From Saccharopolyspora montiporae (GTDB lineage Bacteria; Actinomycetota; Actinomycetes; Mycobacteriales; Pseudonocardiaceae): 48,602 bases of DNA. Below the pieces are notes generated by a model. The model had not been told where the DNA came from. It did not search any database and worked only from the letters and a program-made list of their open reading frames with translations. Positions 38,692 to 48,546 of the stretch are shown here, one piece after another (position 1 is the stretch's first letter; each line of letters opens with the position of its first letter). Location of the stretch: the NCBI RefSeq assembly GCF_015209505.1, contig NZ_JADEYC010000020.1:1-48602 (forward strand), read 5' to 3'. The position numbers were made by a program, and so were the translations under genes.

Positions 38692-40044
38692 ATGCGCCCA
38701 CTCACGCCCTCACCACCCGCATCCAGCACGTTCCGACGCACCCGGCGCCGATCCCGCGCTGCCGGCGCGGTGGTCGCCGCACTCGTCGCCACGATCACGC
38801 ACCTCGCCCCGGCCGCAGCCGCCGAGTCGGACGAAACGTCCCGCGGCGTACCGATTCCCGAGTTCTACCACCCGCCGGCATCGCTGCCGCCCGGCGACGG
38901 GGACCTGGTGCGCTCCGAACCGCTTCCGCTGGCGATCAGCCTCCCGAGCCTGGACGGGCGGACGTTGCCCGGAACCGCGACCCGGCTGATGTACAAGTCA
39001 ACCGACGCCACCGGCGAACCCGTCCCGGTCACCGGCGCCTACCTCGAACCCGCAGCCGAGTGGCGCGGAGAAGGACCGCGCCCGCTGGTTGCCGTGGCAC
39101 CCGGAACGATGGGGCAAGGCGACCAGTGCGCCGCATCGATGGGACTGGAACAGCCGCTGCGCATCAACGGCGACACCGTCTCGGTCGGTTACGAGGACAT
39201 CGTGATCTACCGGCTGCTGGCCGCAGGCGCTGCGGTCGTGGTCACCGACTATACCGGCCTGGGCACCACCGACCGGCTGCACACCTACGTCAACCGGGTC
39301 GACGGCGGGCACGCGCTGCTCGACGCCGTCCGGGCCGCACGCGCCCTGCCCGGCACGTCGCTCGCCCCGGAGTCGCGCGTCGGACTCTACGGCTACAGCC
39401 AGGGCGGCGGCGCCAGTGCCTCCGCCGCCGAACTCCAGCCCGACTACGCGCCGGACGTCCCGCTGGCGGGGGCCTACGTCGGCGCACCGCCCGCCGACCT
39501 CGCCGAGGTGCTGGCCGGCGCGGACGGCAGCGCGCTGACCGGGGCGCTCGGCTGGACCGTCAACGGGCTCCTGCAGCAGAACCCGCACCTGCGGGAAGTC
39601 GCCGACCGCCACCTTGGGGCGGACGGCCGGGCAGCGCTGCAGGATCTCGGCACCATGTGCGTCGGTGACGCCCTCGCCGGATACGGATTTCAGGACAGCA
39701 GCCAGTGGACGCGCAGCGGCCTGCCCCTAGAGTCCATCGTGGACGGAGAACCGCTGATGCAGGAAGCACTGGACGAGCAGCGCATCGGCCGCGGCAAGCC
39801 CGCAACCCCGGTGCGCGTCGTCACCGGCGCGCATGACGACATCGTGCCGCACGCCCAGACCCGCCGGCTCGCCGCGGACTGGTGCGCCCAGGGAGCCGAC
39901 GTCAGCTACGTGGAACTCGACCTTCCGCCGCTCGGGGACGGGATACTCACCAACCACCTGGCGCCGCTGCTCACCGACCAGGGCCCCGCGGTTTCCTGGC
40001 TCACCGAACGACTTTCCGGCCACCCCACCGAACCGACCTGCTGA
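38692..40044 (+). CDS. Secreted lipase (LIP family)
   Basis: 450-residue secretory lipase. A signal peptide spans about 1-44 (basic RRTRRRSR, hydrophobic AAGAVVAALVATI, cleavage near APAAAAES). The alpha/beta-hydrolase core has the nucleophile elbow GYSQGG with Ser236, an acid in VTGAHDDIVPH and a His in ILTNHLAPLL. The GLGTTDRLHTYVNRVDGGHA region is typical of the actinobacterial/fungal LIP family. It likely releases fatty acids from sterol or acylglycerol esters. It is followed after 51 bp by the cholesterol-oxidase-like gene. ATG 38692 has GGGAG upstream. Confidence 0.88.
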   Translation: MRPLTPSPPASSTFRRTRRRSRAAGAVVAALVATITHLAPAAAAESDETSRGVPIPEFYHPPASLPPGDGDLVRSEPLPLAISLPSLDGRTLPGTATRLMYKSTDATGEPVPVTGAYLEPAAEWRGEGPRPLVAVAPGTMGQGDQCAASMGLEQPLRINGDTVSVGYEDIVIYRLLAAGAAVVVTDYTGLGTTDRLHTYVNRVDGGHALLDAVRAARALPGTSLAPESRVGLYGYSQGGGASASAAELQPDYAPDVPLAGAYVGAPPADLAEVLAGADGSALTGALGWTVNGLLQQNPHLREVADRHLGADGRAALQDLGTMCVGDALAGYGFQDSSQWTRSGLPLESIVDGEPLMQEALDEQRIGRGKPATPVRVVTGAHDDIVPHAQTRRLAADWCAQGADVSYVELDLPPLGDGILTNHLAPLLTDQGPAVSWLTERLSGHPTEPTC

Positions 40045-40095
40045 CCCGACGCGCGGACGACCAGCCCGACACACAACGACAGGGAGTACCGATCT

Positions 40096-41682
40096 ATGAC
40101 CACCACCAGGCGCACCGTGCTCGCCGGAGCCGTCGGCATGGCGGCCGCGAGCTTCGTCGGCACCCGTCCGGCTTCGGCACGCGTCCGGTTCACCCGCGAA
40201 GAACACCGGGCCGTCGTCATCGGGTCCGGTTTCGGCGGCGGGGTCGCGGCACTGCGCCTGGCCGAAGCAGGCGTGCCGGTCACCGTCCTGGAACGCGGCC
40301 GCCGCTGGCCGACCGGGCCCGATTCGGACACCTTCCCCACCATGTCCGAACTGGACAAGCGAACGCTCTGGCACGGAACGTTCCCGGAAGCGGTCCGACC
40401 GCTCGTGGACCTGCTCGGCACACCACTGGACTTCTCCCCGTACCTGGGTCTGCTGGAACCCGTGCTGGGCAGGAACGTGCTGAGCATGTGTGCGGCAGGT
40501 GTCGGCGGCGGATCACTCATGTACCAGGGCATGTCCCTGCAGCCCGCCGAGGACGTGTTCAACACCTGGCTGCCCGAGCAATTGGACTACCGGCGGATGG
40601 ACGCCGTGCACTACCCGCGCGTGGCGCGGATGCTCAACCTGGCGACCGCACCGGAGACGCTGGTCGACTCGCCGAGCTATTCCGCGGCACGCACCTTCCG
40701 CGACGGTGCGAGGGCGGCAGGATTCGGGGTGGAGAAGATCCCGATGCCGATCGACTGGGACTACGCGTTGGCCGAGTTGCGCGGCGAGATGAAACCGTCC
40801 TACACCAACGGGGATTGCGCCCTCGGCGTCAACAACGGCGGCAAGCACTCGGTGGACGTGACCTACATCCGCCAGGCCGAGGCGACCGGCCGGGTCACCG
40901 TGGCGACCCGGCACGACGTGACATCCATCGCCCGTGCCGCCGACGGCCGGTGGCAGGTGCACGTCAACCGGACCGACGACACCGGGGAGGTCATCGAGCA
41001 GAAGGTCCTCACCACCGGTTCGCTGTTCCTGGCCGCCGGCAGCATCAACACCAGCAAGCTCCTCGTGCGCGCCGGAGCGACCGGGGCGATTCCGGACCTG
41101 CCCGATCAGCTCGGCCGCGATTGGGGCACCAACGGGGACCGGATCTACGCGTGGTCCGACGCCACGCAGGGTTTCGGTGCGGAACAGGGCGGTCCGGTCG
41201 TCTACGGCAGCATGGACTGGTCGGATCCGACCGGTGCGAACACGATCATCCAAGCATCGGTGCCACCGCTGGGCGTGGACGCCAACACGACCATGCTCGT
41301 CGGGTTCGGCGTCAGCGATGGGCGCGGGGAGTTCAGCTACGACTCGCGCACCGACTCCGTCTGCCTGGACTGGCCCCGCGACGGGGACGACGACTGCTAC
41401 CGGCGCATTGACGAACGCGTCAAGGCGGTCACCGGCGGATCCGGCATCCTCACCGACACCAACGCCCTGGTGAACAGCACGTGGCACCCGCTCGGCGGTG
41501 CCGCGATGGGCGGCGTGTGCGACCTGCAGGGCAGGGTGCACGACCAGCCGGGGCTCTACGTGCTCGACGGTGCGCTCATCCCGGGCACCACCGGGGCGTG
41601 CAATCCCTCGATGACGATCGCCGCCGTTGCGGAGCGGGCGATGGATGCCATCACCGCCCGGGACGTCGGCCGGCGCATCTGA
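40096..41682 (+). CDS. Tat-exported GMC oxidase, cholesterol oxidase-like
   Basis: 528-residue FAD-dependent GMC oxidoreductase of the class I cholesterol oxidase type, a matching length. It has a twin-arginine signal TTRRTVLAGAVGMAAASF, FAD motif VIGSGFGGG (41-49), the catalytic region STWHPLGGAAMGG with the active-site His, and GACNPSMTIAA with the active-site Asn. Such secreted enzymes oxidise the 3-beta-hydroxyl of sterols to 4-en-3-ones with oxygen. The paired lipase could act as the sterol esterase. The GMC family is broad, so the sterol substrate is probable rather than proven. Confidence 0.85.
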   Translation: MTTTRRTVLAGAVGMAAASFVGTRPASARVRFTREEHRAVVIGSGFGGGVAALRLAEAGVPVTVLERGRRWPTGPDSDTFPTMSELDKRTLWHGTFPEAVRPLVDLLGTPLDFSPYLGLLEPVLGRNVLSMCAAGVGGGSLMYQGMSLQPAEDVFNTWLPEQLDYRRMDAVHYPRVARMLNLATAPETLVDSPSYSAARTFRDGARAAGFGVEKIPMPIDWDYALAELRGEMKPSYTNGDCALGVNNGGKHSVDVTYIRQAEATGRVTVATRHDVTSIARAADGRWQVHVNRTDDTGEVIEQKVLTTGSLFLAAGSINTSKLLVRAGATGAIPDLPDQLGRDWGTNGDRIYAWSDATQGFGAEQGGPVVYGSMDWSDPTGANTIIQASVPPLGVDANTTMLVGFGVSDGRGEFSYDSRTDSVCLDWPRDGDDDCYRRIDERVKAVTGGSGILTDTNALVNSTWHPLGGAAMGGVCDLQGRVHDQPGLYVLDGALIPGTTGACNPSMTIAAVAERAMDAITARDVGRRI

Positions 41683-41689
41683 CCACCAT

Positions 41690-41731
41690 GCCGTGCGGGG
41701 CGCGAGGGCGGTGCGCTCGGCCCCGCACGGC
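41690..41731. terminator. Bidirectional terminator
   Basis: GCCGTGCGGGGC (41690-41701) pairs perfectly with GCCCCGCACGGC (41720-41731), a 12-bp stem between the convergent cholesterol-oxidase-like and MBL genes. Confidence 0.75.
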
Positions 41732-41760
41732 CGTTCGGCGGCCCGCGGTCGTGGAGTCCG

Positions 41761-42390
41761 TCACCAGCCCCGCGCGACCCAGTCGTCGAAGTGCGGCAGC
41801 ACCGCGCCGATGGTGGTGCTCTCCCCGTGCCCGGGATGCACCCGGGTCGATGCCGGCAGTCCGAGCAGGCGCTGCCGGATCGAGTCGGTGATCGTCGGGA
41901 AATCGGAAAACGACCGGCCGGTGGCACCGGGGCCGCCGGCGAACAACGTGTCCCCGGTGAACACCACGTCCAGCCCCGGGCAGTGCAGGCACACCGACCC
42001 CGGGGAATGGCCCGGCGTGTGCAGCACCTGCAGCTGTACCTGCCCGACGGTGATCCACTGCCCGTCGGCCAAGTACCGGTCCGGGCAACGGTCGGGGTGG
42101 GTCAACCGCCACACCGCGAGGTCGTCCGGATGCAGATGCAGCGGTGCCCCGACGGACCGGGCGAGCTCGGGGGCGATCCGGATGTGGTCGTCGTGCGCGT
42201 GGGTGGCCAGCACCGCGGTCACCGCGCGCCCGGCCACCAGCTCCCGGATCGCATCGATGTCGTGCGGGGCGTCGAGGACGGCGCACTCCTGCTCGTCGCC
42301 GACGACCCACGCGTTGTTGGCGACCTCGTGCACATCCCCGTCCAGGGAGAACGTGCCCGTCGTGGTCGTGTGGTCGACGCGCGCGCCCAT
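41761..42390 (-). CDS. Metallo-beta-lactamase-fold hydrolase, probable S-formylmycothiol hydrolase
   Basis: 209-residue MBL-fold hydrolase of the glyoxalase II-like type. The metal motif HAHDDH is at 64-69, with later ligands in TPGHSPGS, FTGDTLF and HPGHG. It is coupled by ATGA to the mycothiol-dependent formaldehyde dehydrogenase. In actinobacteria this gene pair recurs, and the hydrolase is thought to split S-formylmycothiol to formate and mycothiol. It is the last gene of the sarcosine operon. Confidence 0.85.
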   Translation of the reverse strand: MGARVDHTTTTGTFSLDGDVHEVANNAWVVGDEQECAVLDAPHDIDAIRELVAGRAVTAVLATHAHDDHIRIAPELARSVGAPLHLHPDDLAVWRLTHPDRCPDRYLADGQWITVGQVQLQVLHTPGHSPGSVCLHCPGLDVVFTGDTLFAGGPGATGRSFSDFPTITDSIRQRLLGLPASTRVHPGHGESTTIGAVLPHFDDWVARGW

Positions 42391-43472
42391 CAGAACGCCA
42401 CCACCGAACGCAGCACCGCTCCGGCCTGCATCTTCTCGAAAGCGCCTTCCACGTCGTCGAGCGGGATCTCCTCGGTCACGAACTCCTCCAGCGGCAACCG
42501 GCCCTGGTGGTGCAGCTCGGTGAGCATCGGGAAGTCGCGCTCGGGCAGGCAGTCGCCGTACCAGCTCGACTTGAGAGCGCCGCCGCGGGCGAACACGTCC
42601 AGCAGCGGCAGTTCCAGCCGCATGTCCGGGGAGGGCACCCCGACCAGCACCACCGTGCCCGCGAGGTCGCGGGCGTAGAACGCCTGGGTGTAGGTCTGCG
42701 GCACGCCGACCGCGTCGATGACGAGGTCCGCGCCGTTGCCGTCGGTGAGCTCCCGGACTGCCTGCACGGTGTCGTGGTCGGTGGCGTTGACGGTGTGCGT
42801 GGCGCCGAACCGCCGCGCCCAGTCGAGTTTCGCCGGGTCGGTGTCCACCGCGATGATCTTGCGGACACCGGCCAGGTGCGCTCCGGCGATCGACCCGTTC
42901 CCGACTCCGCCGCAGCCGATCACGGCCACCGAATCCCCCGGTCCTGCGCCGCCGGTGTTGACGGCCGCCCCGATCCCGGCCATGACACCGCACCCGAGCA
43001 GGCCGACGACCGCAGGCCGGGCCGCAGGGTCGACCTTGGTGCACTGGCCGGCGTGCACGAGCGTCTTCTCGGCGAATCCGCCGATGCCCAGCGCCGGGGA
43101 CAGCGGCGTCCCGTCCGGCAAGGTCATCGGCTGCGTGGCGTTGCGCGTGTCGAAGCAGTACTGCGGGCGTCCGCGGCGGCAGGCCCGGCAGGAGCCGCAC
43201 ACGGCGCGCCAGTTGAGCACGACGAAATCCCCGGCGGCGACGTCCTGCACGCCCTCGCCGACCGCGTCGACGACACCGGCCACCTCGTGGCCGAGCAGGA
43301 ACGGGTATTCGTCGCTGATGCCGCCCTCGCGGTAGTGCAGGTCGGTGTGGCAGACGCCGCACGCCTGCACGCGCACGACCGCTTCGCCGGGACCGGGATC
43401 GGGGACGTGGATCGTGGTGACCTCGACGGGTTTTCCCTTGCCGGTCGCCACGACACCGCGTACTTCGGTCAC
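42390..43472 (-). CDS. mscR: S-(hydroxymethyl)mycothiol dehydrogenase
   Basis: Class III zinc alcohol dehydrogenase, 360 residues, of the mycothiol-dependent formaldehyde dehydrogenase (MscR/AdhE2) group. Catalytic zinc: Cys41 (ACGVCHTD) and His62-Glu63 (GHEV). Structural zinc: Cys92, Cys95, Cys98 and Cys106. NAD loop: [26 protein letters not shown] is characteristic of this subgroup. It oxidises the formaldehyde-mycothiol adduct, which fits a position after sarcosine oxidase, a source of formaldehyde when tetrahydrofolate is limiting. GTG 43472 has GGAG 9 nt upstream; a longer reading to 43586 is not conserved-looking. Confidence 0.9.
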   Translation of the reverse strand: MTEVRGVVATGKGKPVEVTTIHVPDPGPGEAVVRVQACGVCHTDLHYREGGISDEYPFLLGHEVAGVVDAVGEGVQDVAAGDFVVLNWRAVCGSCRACRRGRPQYCFDTRNATQPMTLPDGTPLSPALGIGGFAEKTLVHAGQCTKVDPAARPAVVGLLGCGVMAGIGAAVNTGGAGPGDSVAVIGCGGVGNGSIAGAHLAGVRKIIAVDTDPAKLDWARRFGATHTVNATDHDTVQAVRELTDGNGADLVIDAVGVPQTYTQAFYARDLAGTVVLVGVPSPDMRLELPLLDVFARGGALKSSWYGDCLPERDFPMLTELHHQGRLPLEEFVTEEIPLDDVEGAFEKMQAGAVLRSVVAF

Positions 43473-43551
43473 GAGCAGGTCTCCATTCGGCTGGATCGGT
43501 GGTAGGGGTCGGTGACCGGACGTGCGCAACTCCCGGTCGTCGTGCGCGTGG

Positions 43552-44190
43552 TCAGGAGCAGACCGCGTAGTCGTTCGCCGCAGCACCGGGCGCTGCGGGC
43601 ACCGTCGTGCGGTACTCGGTCGCGGCGTCCGCGAGCCAGTCGGCGGTGTAGCGGGCGAAGGACGACCGCACCAGCAGCCAGAAGCTGGGCAGCTCCGCGT
43701 CCCGGCAGACCACGACGACCCCGGTGCGCGCCAGGAGCGTCTGCGCGCAACGGCCTTCGCCGAACGCTCGCGGGTGCAGGTCCAGCGCGCACCCCTGGTT
43801 GAGCAGGTCTCGGGACATCGGTCCGGACACCCCGATGATCGTGCGCTGGGCGGAGACGTCGACGACGGCGCCGTGGTCCTCGCCCAATGCCGCGGTCAGG
43901 GTGGCCTGCAGCGCACCGGCCGTGCCTTCGCGGCCGACGAGCAGCCATTCGTCCGGGCCGAGGGCGAGCACGAGCAGGTCACCGGTGTGCACCGCGCTGT
44001 CCGGCTGATGGGGCAGCATCGCACCGATCGCGGTGGAAATGCGTTCCGCCGCACTGCTCTTGGGGTCCACGCGCAGCCCGATCTGGGGCGTGAACGCGAT
44101 CTCGGTCAGCCGCACGGCCTGCGGAGCGGAGTCCCGGTCGAGGGCGTGCGTGCGGGAGGTGAGCGGGGATTCACCGTAGAGCTCAGCCAT
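43552..44190 (-). CDS. soxG: Sarcosine oxidase gamma subunit
   Basis: 212 residues, matching the gamma subunit of heterotetrameric sarcosine oxidase, which resembles a fragment of the aminomethyltransferase fold. Recognisable parts are [37 protein letters not shown] and a [10 protein letters not shown] segment. Its start overlaps the end of soxA by 8 bp, so translation is coupled. It has no cofactor of its own and stabilises the complex. Confidence 0.92.
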   Translation of the reverse strand: MAELYGESPLTSRTHALDRDSAPQAVRLTEIAFTPQIGLRVDPKSSAAERISTAIGAMLPHQPDSAVHTGDLLVLALGPDEWLLVGREGTAGALQATLTAALGEDHGAVVDVSAQRTIIGVSGPMSRDLLNQGCALDLHPRAFGEGRCAQTLLARTGVVVVCRDAELPSFWLLVRSSFARYTADWLADAATEYRTTVPAAPGAAANDYAVCS

Positions 44191-47026
44191 CGCGCCGCGC
44201 TCCTTCCTTGTCGTAGAAGACGGGTTCGGTGACCTCCAGCGGGATGAGCCGTCCGCCGACCGGGCTGTAGATCGTCTCGCCGATGCGTTCGCGGCCGGCT
44301 TTGACCAGCGCCAGAGAGAACCCCTGGCCGAGCACGGAACTGCGGTAGCTGGAGGTGACGTGCCCGAGCATCGGCACCGGGGGCGCGGGCAGCTCGGTGG
44401 TCGCCACGAGCTGCGACCCCTCCGGAACGACGACACCGGTGTCGCGGGGAAGCAGGCCCACGAGGTGCTTGCGGTCGCTGCGCGCCGTGTCCACGCGGCT
44501 GAACGAGCGCTTGCCGAGGAAGTCGTCCTTCTTCTTCGACACCGCCCAGCTCATGCCGAGGTCGTACGGGGTGACGGTGCCGTCGGTGTCCTGCCCGACG
44601 ATGGGCAGGCCCTTCTCGGCGCGCAGCACGTGCATCGTCTCGGTGCCGTAGGGCGTGATGCCGAACCGCTTCCCGGCGTCGTGCAGGGCTTCCCAGACCT
44701 CGCGGCCGTACCACCAGGGGATGTTGATCTCGAAGGCCAGCTCACCGGAGAAGCTGATCCGGCACACCCGCGCGCTGCGTCCGGCGACCGTGCCGTCCCG
44801 CCAGTCCATGAAACCGAACGCGTCGTTGTCCACGTCGATGTCGGTCACCCGGGCGAGCACATCCCGCGAGTGCGGGCCGGCGAGGGCGATGGTGGCCCAA
44901 TGCTCGGTGACCGAGGTCAGGTGCACGCGCAGGTGGGTCCACTCGGTCTGCAACCAGTCCTCCAGCCACTCCAGGACGGCGGCGGCGTTGCCGGAGGTCG
45001 TCGTGAGCAGGTAGCGGTGCTCGGCGGTGCGCATCAGGGTGCCGTCGTCGAAGACCATGCCGTCGGCGGTGCACATCACCCCGTAGCGGATCCGGCCGAC
45101 CCGCAGCGTGCTCATCTTGTTGGTGTAGACGAGATCGAGGAACTCGGCCGCATCCGGACCCTGCACGTCGATCTTGCCGAGCGTGGACACGTCCTGCATG
45201 CCCACCCCGGTGCGCACGGCGCGGCATTCGCGCAGCACCGCCGCCTCCATGTCCTCGCCGCGCCGCGGGTAGTACCAGGGCCGCTTCCACTGGCCGACGT
45301 TCTCGAACGGTGCGCCGTGCTCAACGTGCCAGTCGTGCAGGGCGGTGACCCGGATCGGGTCGTAAAGGTCGCCGCGGTCGCGTCCGGCCAGCGCGGCGAA
45401 CGTCACCGGCGTGTAGGGCGCCCGGGACGTGGTGGTGCCGATGTCGGCCACATCGCGGCCGAGCAGCTCGGCGATGATGCCGGTGGAGGTGGTTCCGGAC
45501 GTCTTGCCCTGGTCGTGGGCGGTTCCGATCGTGGTGTACCGCTTGACGTGCTCCACGTTGTCCATGCCCGCTCCGACGGCGCGGCGGATGTCGGCGACGG
45601 TCGCGTCGCGCGCGAGGTCGACGAACTGGGTGCCGCCCTCGTTGTCGATCGGGCTGGGCAGGAACCACGGTCCGCGGTATCCGGCCAGGACCGGCGGGTG
45701 TTTCGCGTCCGGCAGCGTGCCGGGTTCGGCCGCGAATCCACAGGCGCGCGCGGCCTCCGCTCCGGCATCGGCACCGGTGCGCAGGCACGCGGCGGTGGTG
45801 AACGCACCGGCGGCCGCGCCGGCCGAACGCACCCGCCGGTCGTCGGGTTCGGGCAGGAAGGACGCGGTGTCCTCGTCGAACCGCACCGCTCCCCCGGATT
45901 GCCCGTGCAGCTGCACCGCGGGATTCCATCCCCCGGAGACCAGCAGCAGGTCGCAGCGCACCACGCGCCGCACGTTCATCGCGTGCGTCGCGCCGTGACT
46001 CAGGTTGGCCAGGTAGGCCCCGGTGACGCGTTCGGTCCCGGACGTGCCGGCCACGGTGGCGCTGTGCCGGATGGTGATCCCGCGCTGCACGCACAGCGAG
46101 GCCCAGTAGGTGGAGACGACGTCCCGGGCGTCCACGATGGCGGCGATGTCGACCCCGGCGTCGTGCAGGTCGATCGCGGCCGCGTAGGCACTGTCGTTGG
46201 TGGTGAACACGACGGCGCGCGATCCCGGCAGCACGCCGTAGCGGTGCAGGTAGGTACGCGCGGACCCGGCCAGCATGGTGCCAGGGCGGTCGTTGCCGGG
46301 GAAGACGAGCGGGCGTTCGTGCGCACCGGTGGCCAGGACGATCTCCCGGGCGCGGATGCGCCAGATGCGCTGGCGGCTGGGCGCGTCGTCACCGCGGTGC
46401 TGCACGGCCACCGCGTAGTTGTCCTCGTAGTGACCGAACACGGTGGTGCGCTCCAGCAGCCGCACCTCGGGGTGCGCGGCCAGTTCGCGGACCGCGCGCT
46501 GCACCCACACGGTCGCCGGTGCCCCGTCGAGGAGTTCGCCGGTGCCGAGCAGGCTCCCCCCGGACTCGGTGTCCGCATCGGCGAGGATCACCCGGGCTCC
46601 GCTGCGCGCGGCGGTGACGGCGGCCGCGAGCCCGGCGGGGCCCGCGCCGACGACGAGCACATCGCAGTGCGCGTGCATCGCGTCGTAGCGGGCCGGGTCC
46701 GGTTCGGTGGCCAGGCTCCCCCGACCCGGCAGCCCCGCGGCCTCCATCCCGTCGCGGAGTGCCAGCGTGGTCGCGGTCAGCATCGGTTCCGGGAACGGCT
46801 TCTCGACCTGCACCAGCGCGTTCGGCTCCTCGGGCCCGGCGGCCATGATGCCGCGAGGGCGCCCGTACTTGATGCTCGTGGTGACACCGTGCACGCCGTT
46901 GGCCAGCAGGGCCGAGGCCAGGGTGTCGCCGCGGTAGCCCTGGTACTCGCGGCCGTCGAAGCGGAAGTGCAGCGGGCGGTCGCGGTCGATGCGTCCGCCG
47001 CGCGCGAGCCTGAATGCGTTGCTCAC
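44183..47026 (-). CDS. soxA: Sarcosine oxidase alpha subunit
   Basis: 947 residues, full length. Residues 1-80 are a ferredoxin-like domain without iron-binding cysteines (YQGYRGDTLASALLANGVHG). About 120-460 form the NAD-binding flavoprotein part (VLVVGAGPAGLAAAV, EIVLATGAHERPLVFPGNDR). The C-terminal half is an aminomethyltransferase-like tetrahydrofolate domain (GVGMQDVSTLGKIDVQGPDA, ISFSGELAFEINIPWWYG). The enzyme demethylates sarcosine to glycine, giving hydrogen peroxide and 5,10-methylene-tetrahydrofolate, or formaldehyde without folate. It starts at GTG 47026, overlapping the soxD stop (GTGA). Confidence 0.95.
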   Translation of the reverse strand: MSNAFRLARGGRIDRDRPLHFRFDGREYQGYRGDTLASALLANGVHGVTTSIKYGRPRGIMAAGPEEPNALVQVEKPFPEPMLTATTLALRDGMEAAGLPGRGSLATEPDPARYDAMHAHCDVLVVGAGPAGLAAAVTAARSGARVILADADTESGGSLLGTGELLDGAPATVWVQRAVRELAAHPEVRLLERTTVFGHYEDNYAVAVQHRGDDAPSRQRIWRIRAREIVLATGAHERPLVFPGNDRPGTMLAGSARTYLHRYGVLPGSRAVVFTTNDSAYAAAIDLHDAGVDIAAIVDARDVVSTYWASLCVQRGITIRHSATVAGTSGTERVTGAYLANLSHGATHAMNVRRVVRCDLLLVSGGWNPAVQLHGQSGGAVRFDEDTASFLPEPDDRRVRSAGAAAGAFTTAACLRTGADAGAEAARACGFAAEPGTLPDAKHPPVLAGYRGPWFLPSPIDNEGGTQFVDLARDATVADIRRAVGAGMDNVEHVKRYTTIGTAHDQGKTSGTTSTGIIAELLGRDVADIGTTTSRAPYTPVTFAALAGRDRGDLYDPIRVTALHDWHVEHGAPFENVGQWKRPWYYPRRGEDMEAAVLRECRAVRTGVGMQDVSTLGKIDVQGPDAAEFLDLVYTNKMSTLRVGRIRYGVMCTADGMVFDDGTLMRTAEHRYLLTTTSGNAAAVLEWLEDWLQTEWTHLRVHLTSVTEHWATIALAGPHSRDVLARVTDIDVDNDAFGFMDWRDGTVAGRSARVCRISFSGELAFEINIPWWYGREVWEALHDAGKRFGITPYGTETMHVLRAEKGLPIVGQDTDGTVTPYDLGMSWAVSKKKDDFLGKRSFSRVDTARSDRKHLVGLLPRDTGVVVPEGSQLVATTELPAPPVPMLGHVTSSYRSSVLGQGFSLALVKAGRERIGETIYSPVGGRLIPLEVTEPVFYDKEGARRDG

Positions 47027-47301
47027 CTCGTCACCGTCCTCGCGGGGCTCGTGCGGTCGTCGGTGCGGATCTCGTGGGTGCGGGTGTCCCGGTGCAGGGT
47101 GAACCAGCGCCGGCAGCCCATCCGGTGCGACCACCGCTCGGCGAACGTTCCCTTCGGATTGTCCCGGAAGAACAGGAACTGGGCCCATTCCTCGTCGGAG
47201 ACCGCCTGCGGGTCGTCGGGATAGCGCACGTGGGCTTGTCCGCCGTAGTGGAACTCGGTCTCGTTGCGGGGCCCGCACCACGGGCAGGGCAACAGCAGCA
47301 T
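47023..47301 (-). CDS. soxD: Sarcosine oxidase delta subunit
   Basis: 92-residue zinc-binding small subunit. The N-terminal LLPCPWCGPRNETEF gives CxxC, and a later HRMGCRRWF the third Cys with a His ligand nearby; FFRDNPKGTFAERW is a family signature. It lies between soxB and soxA as in the standard soxBDAG order, with the stop overlapping soxA. Confidence 0.94.
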   Translation of the reverse strand: MLLLPCPWCGPRNETEFHYGGQAHVRYPDDPQAVSDEEWAQFLFFRDNPKGTFAERWSHRMGCRRWFTLHRDTRTHEIRTDDRTSPARTVTR

Positions 47302-47316
47302 GGGTTGGACCTCCTC

Positions 47317-48546
47317 CTAGTGCGCGACGCCGGCCGCCCCGTGCTCGTCGATCAGCGCCCCGGTGGTGAACCGCTCCAGGCTGAACGGGGCGTTGAGCGG
47401 GTGCGGTTCGTCGTGCGCGATCGTGTGGGCGTAGCACCAGCCGACGCCCGGTGTGGCCTTGAAACCACCGGTGCCCCAACCGCAGTTGATGTAGAGCCCC
47501 TCGAACGGCGTCAGTCCCATGATCGCCGAGGCGTCCGGGGTGACGTCGACCGTTCCGGCCCAGGTGCGCAGCACGTGGGCCCGGGCGAACATCGGGAACA
47601 GCTCCACCGCTGCGGTCATTTCGCGTTCGATGGTGTGGAACGCGCCGTGCCGGGAGTAGGAGTTGTAGGAGTCGATACCGGCGCCGAGGACGAGTTCTCC
47701 CTTGTGCGCCTGGCTGACGTAGACGTGCACGGCGTTGGACATGACCACGGTGGGATGCACCGGTTCGAGCAGCTCGGAGACCAGCGCCTGCAGCGGGTGG
47801 CTCTGGATCGGCAGTCGCAGGCCGAGTTCATCGGCGAGCACGGAAGTCTGCCCGGCGGCGGCGAGGGCGACCTTGCCCGCGTGGATCGTGCCGCGCGTGG
47901 TGCGCACGCCGACGACGCGGTCGCCAACCCGCTCGAATCCGGTGACCTGGCAGTTCTGCACCAGGTCCACGCCCATGCGGTCGAGCGCGCGGGCCAGGCC
48001 CCAGGCGACGTGGTCGTGCTTGGCGATGCCCGCGCGGGGTTGCCAGGTCGCGCCCAGCACCGGGTAGCGCAGGTCCGGGGAGGTGTTCAGGATCGGGCAG
48101 ATCTCGGCGACCTGCTGCGGATCGACCCATTCGGCGTCGATCCCGTTGAGCTTGTTGGCCTCCACGCGGCGCACGCTGTCGCGGACTTCCTGCAGCGAGT
48201 GCGCCAAGTTGAGCACCCCGCGCTGGGAGAACAGCAGCGGGTAATCGAGTTCGTCCTCCAGCCCTTCCCAGAGCTTCAGCGCGTGCTCGTAGAGGCCGGC
48301 GCTCTCGTCCCAGAGGTAGTTGGAACGGATGATGGTGGTGTTGCGGGCCATGTTGCCGCCGGCGAGCCAGCCGCTCTCCAGCACGGCGATGTCGGTCATG
48401 CCGTGGTTGACCGCGAGGTAGTACGCGGTGGCGAGGCCGTGGCCGCCGCCACCGACGATGACCGCGTCGTAGGAGGACTTCGGGTCCGGGTTGTGCCAGA
48501 GCCGGTCCGGGTGCTCCGGCAGGTCGGCACCGGGTGTGCGGGGCAT
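47317..48546 (-). CDS. soxB: Sarcosine oxidase beta subunit
   Basis: 409-residue catalytic FAD/FMN subunit. The FAD motif is [17 protein letters not shown] (29-45). [11 protein letters not shown] holds His177, the probable site of the covalent FMN link. [16 protein letters not shown] and [13 protein letters not shown] line the active site. Oxidation of the N-methyl group takes place here. Its ATG overlaps the upstream glyA stop by one base (TGATG), so the operon order is glyA-soxB-soxD-soxA-soxG. Confidence 0.95.
   Translation of the reverse strand: MPRTPGADLPEHPDRLWHNPDPKSSYDAVIVGGGGHGLATAYYLAVNHGMTDIAVLESGWLAGGNMARNTTIIRSNYLWDESAGLYEHALKLWEGLEDELDYPLLFSQRGVLNLAHSLQEVRDSVRRVEANKLNGIDAEWVDPQQVAEICPILNTSPDLRYPVLGATWQPRAGIAKHDHVAWGLARALDRMGVDLVQNCQVTGFERVGDRVVGVRTTRGTIHAGKVALAAAGQTSVLADELGLRLPIQSHPLQALVSELLEPVHPTVVMSNAVHVYVSQAHKGELVLGAGIDSYNSYSRHGAFHTIEREMTAAVELFPMFARAHVLRTWAGTVDVTPDASAIMGLTPFEGLYINCGWGTGGFKATPGVGWCYAHTIAHDEPHPLNAPFSLERFTTGALIDEHGAAGVAH

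Noticed and set aside
44360..47224. A 954-residue plus-strand open frame opposite soxA
   Set aside because: The composition is typical of an antisense shadow, and soxA is unmistakable on the other strand.
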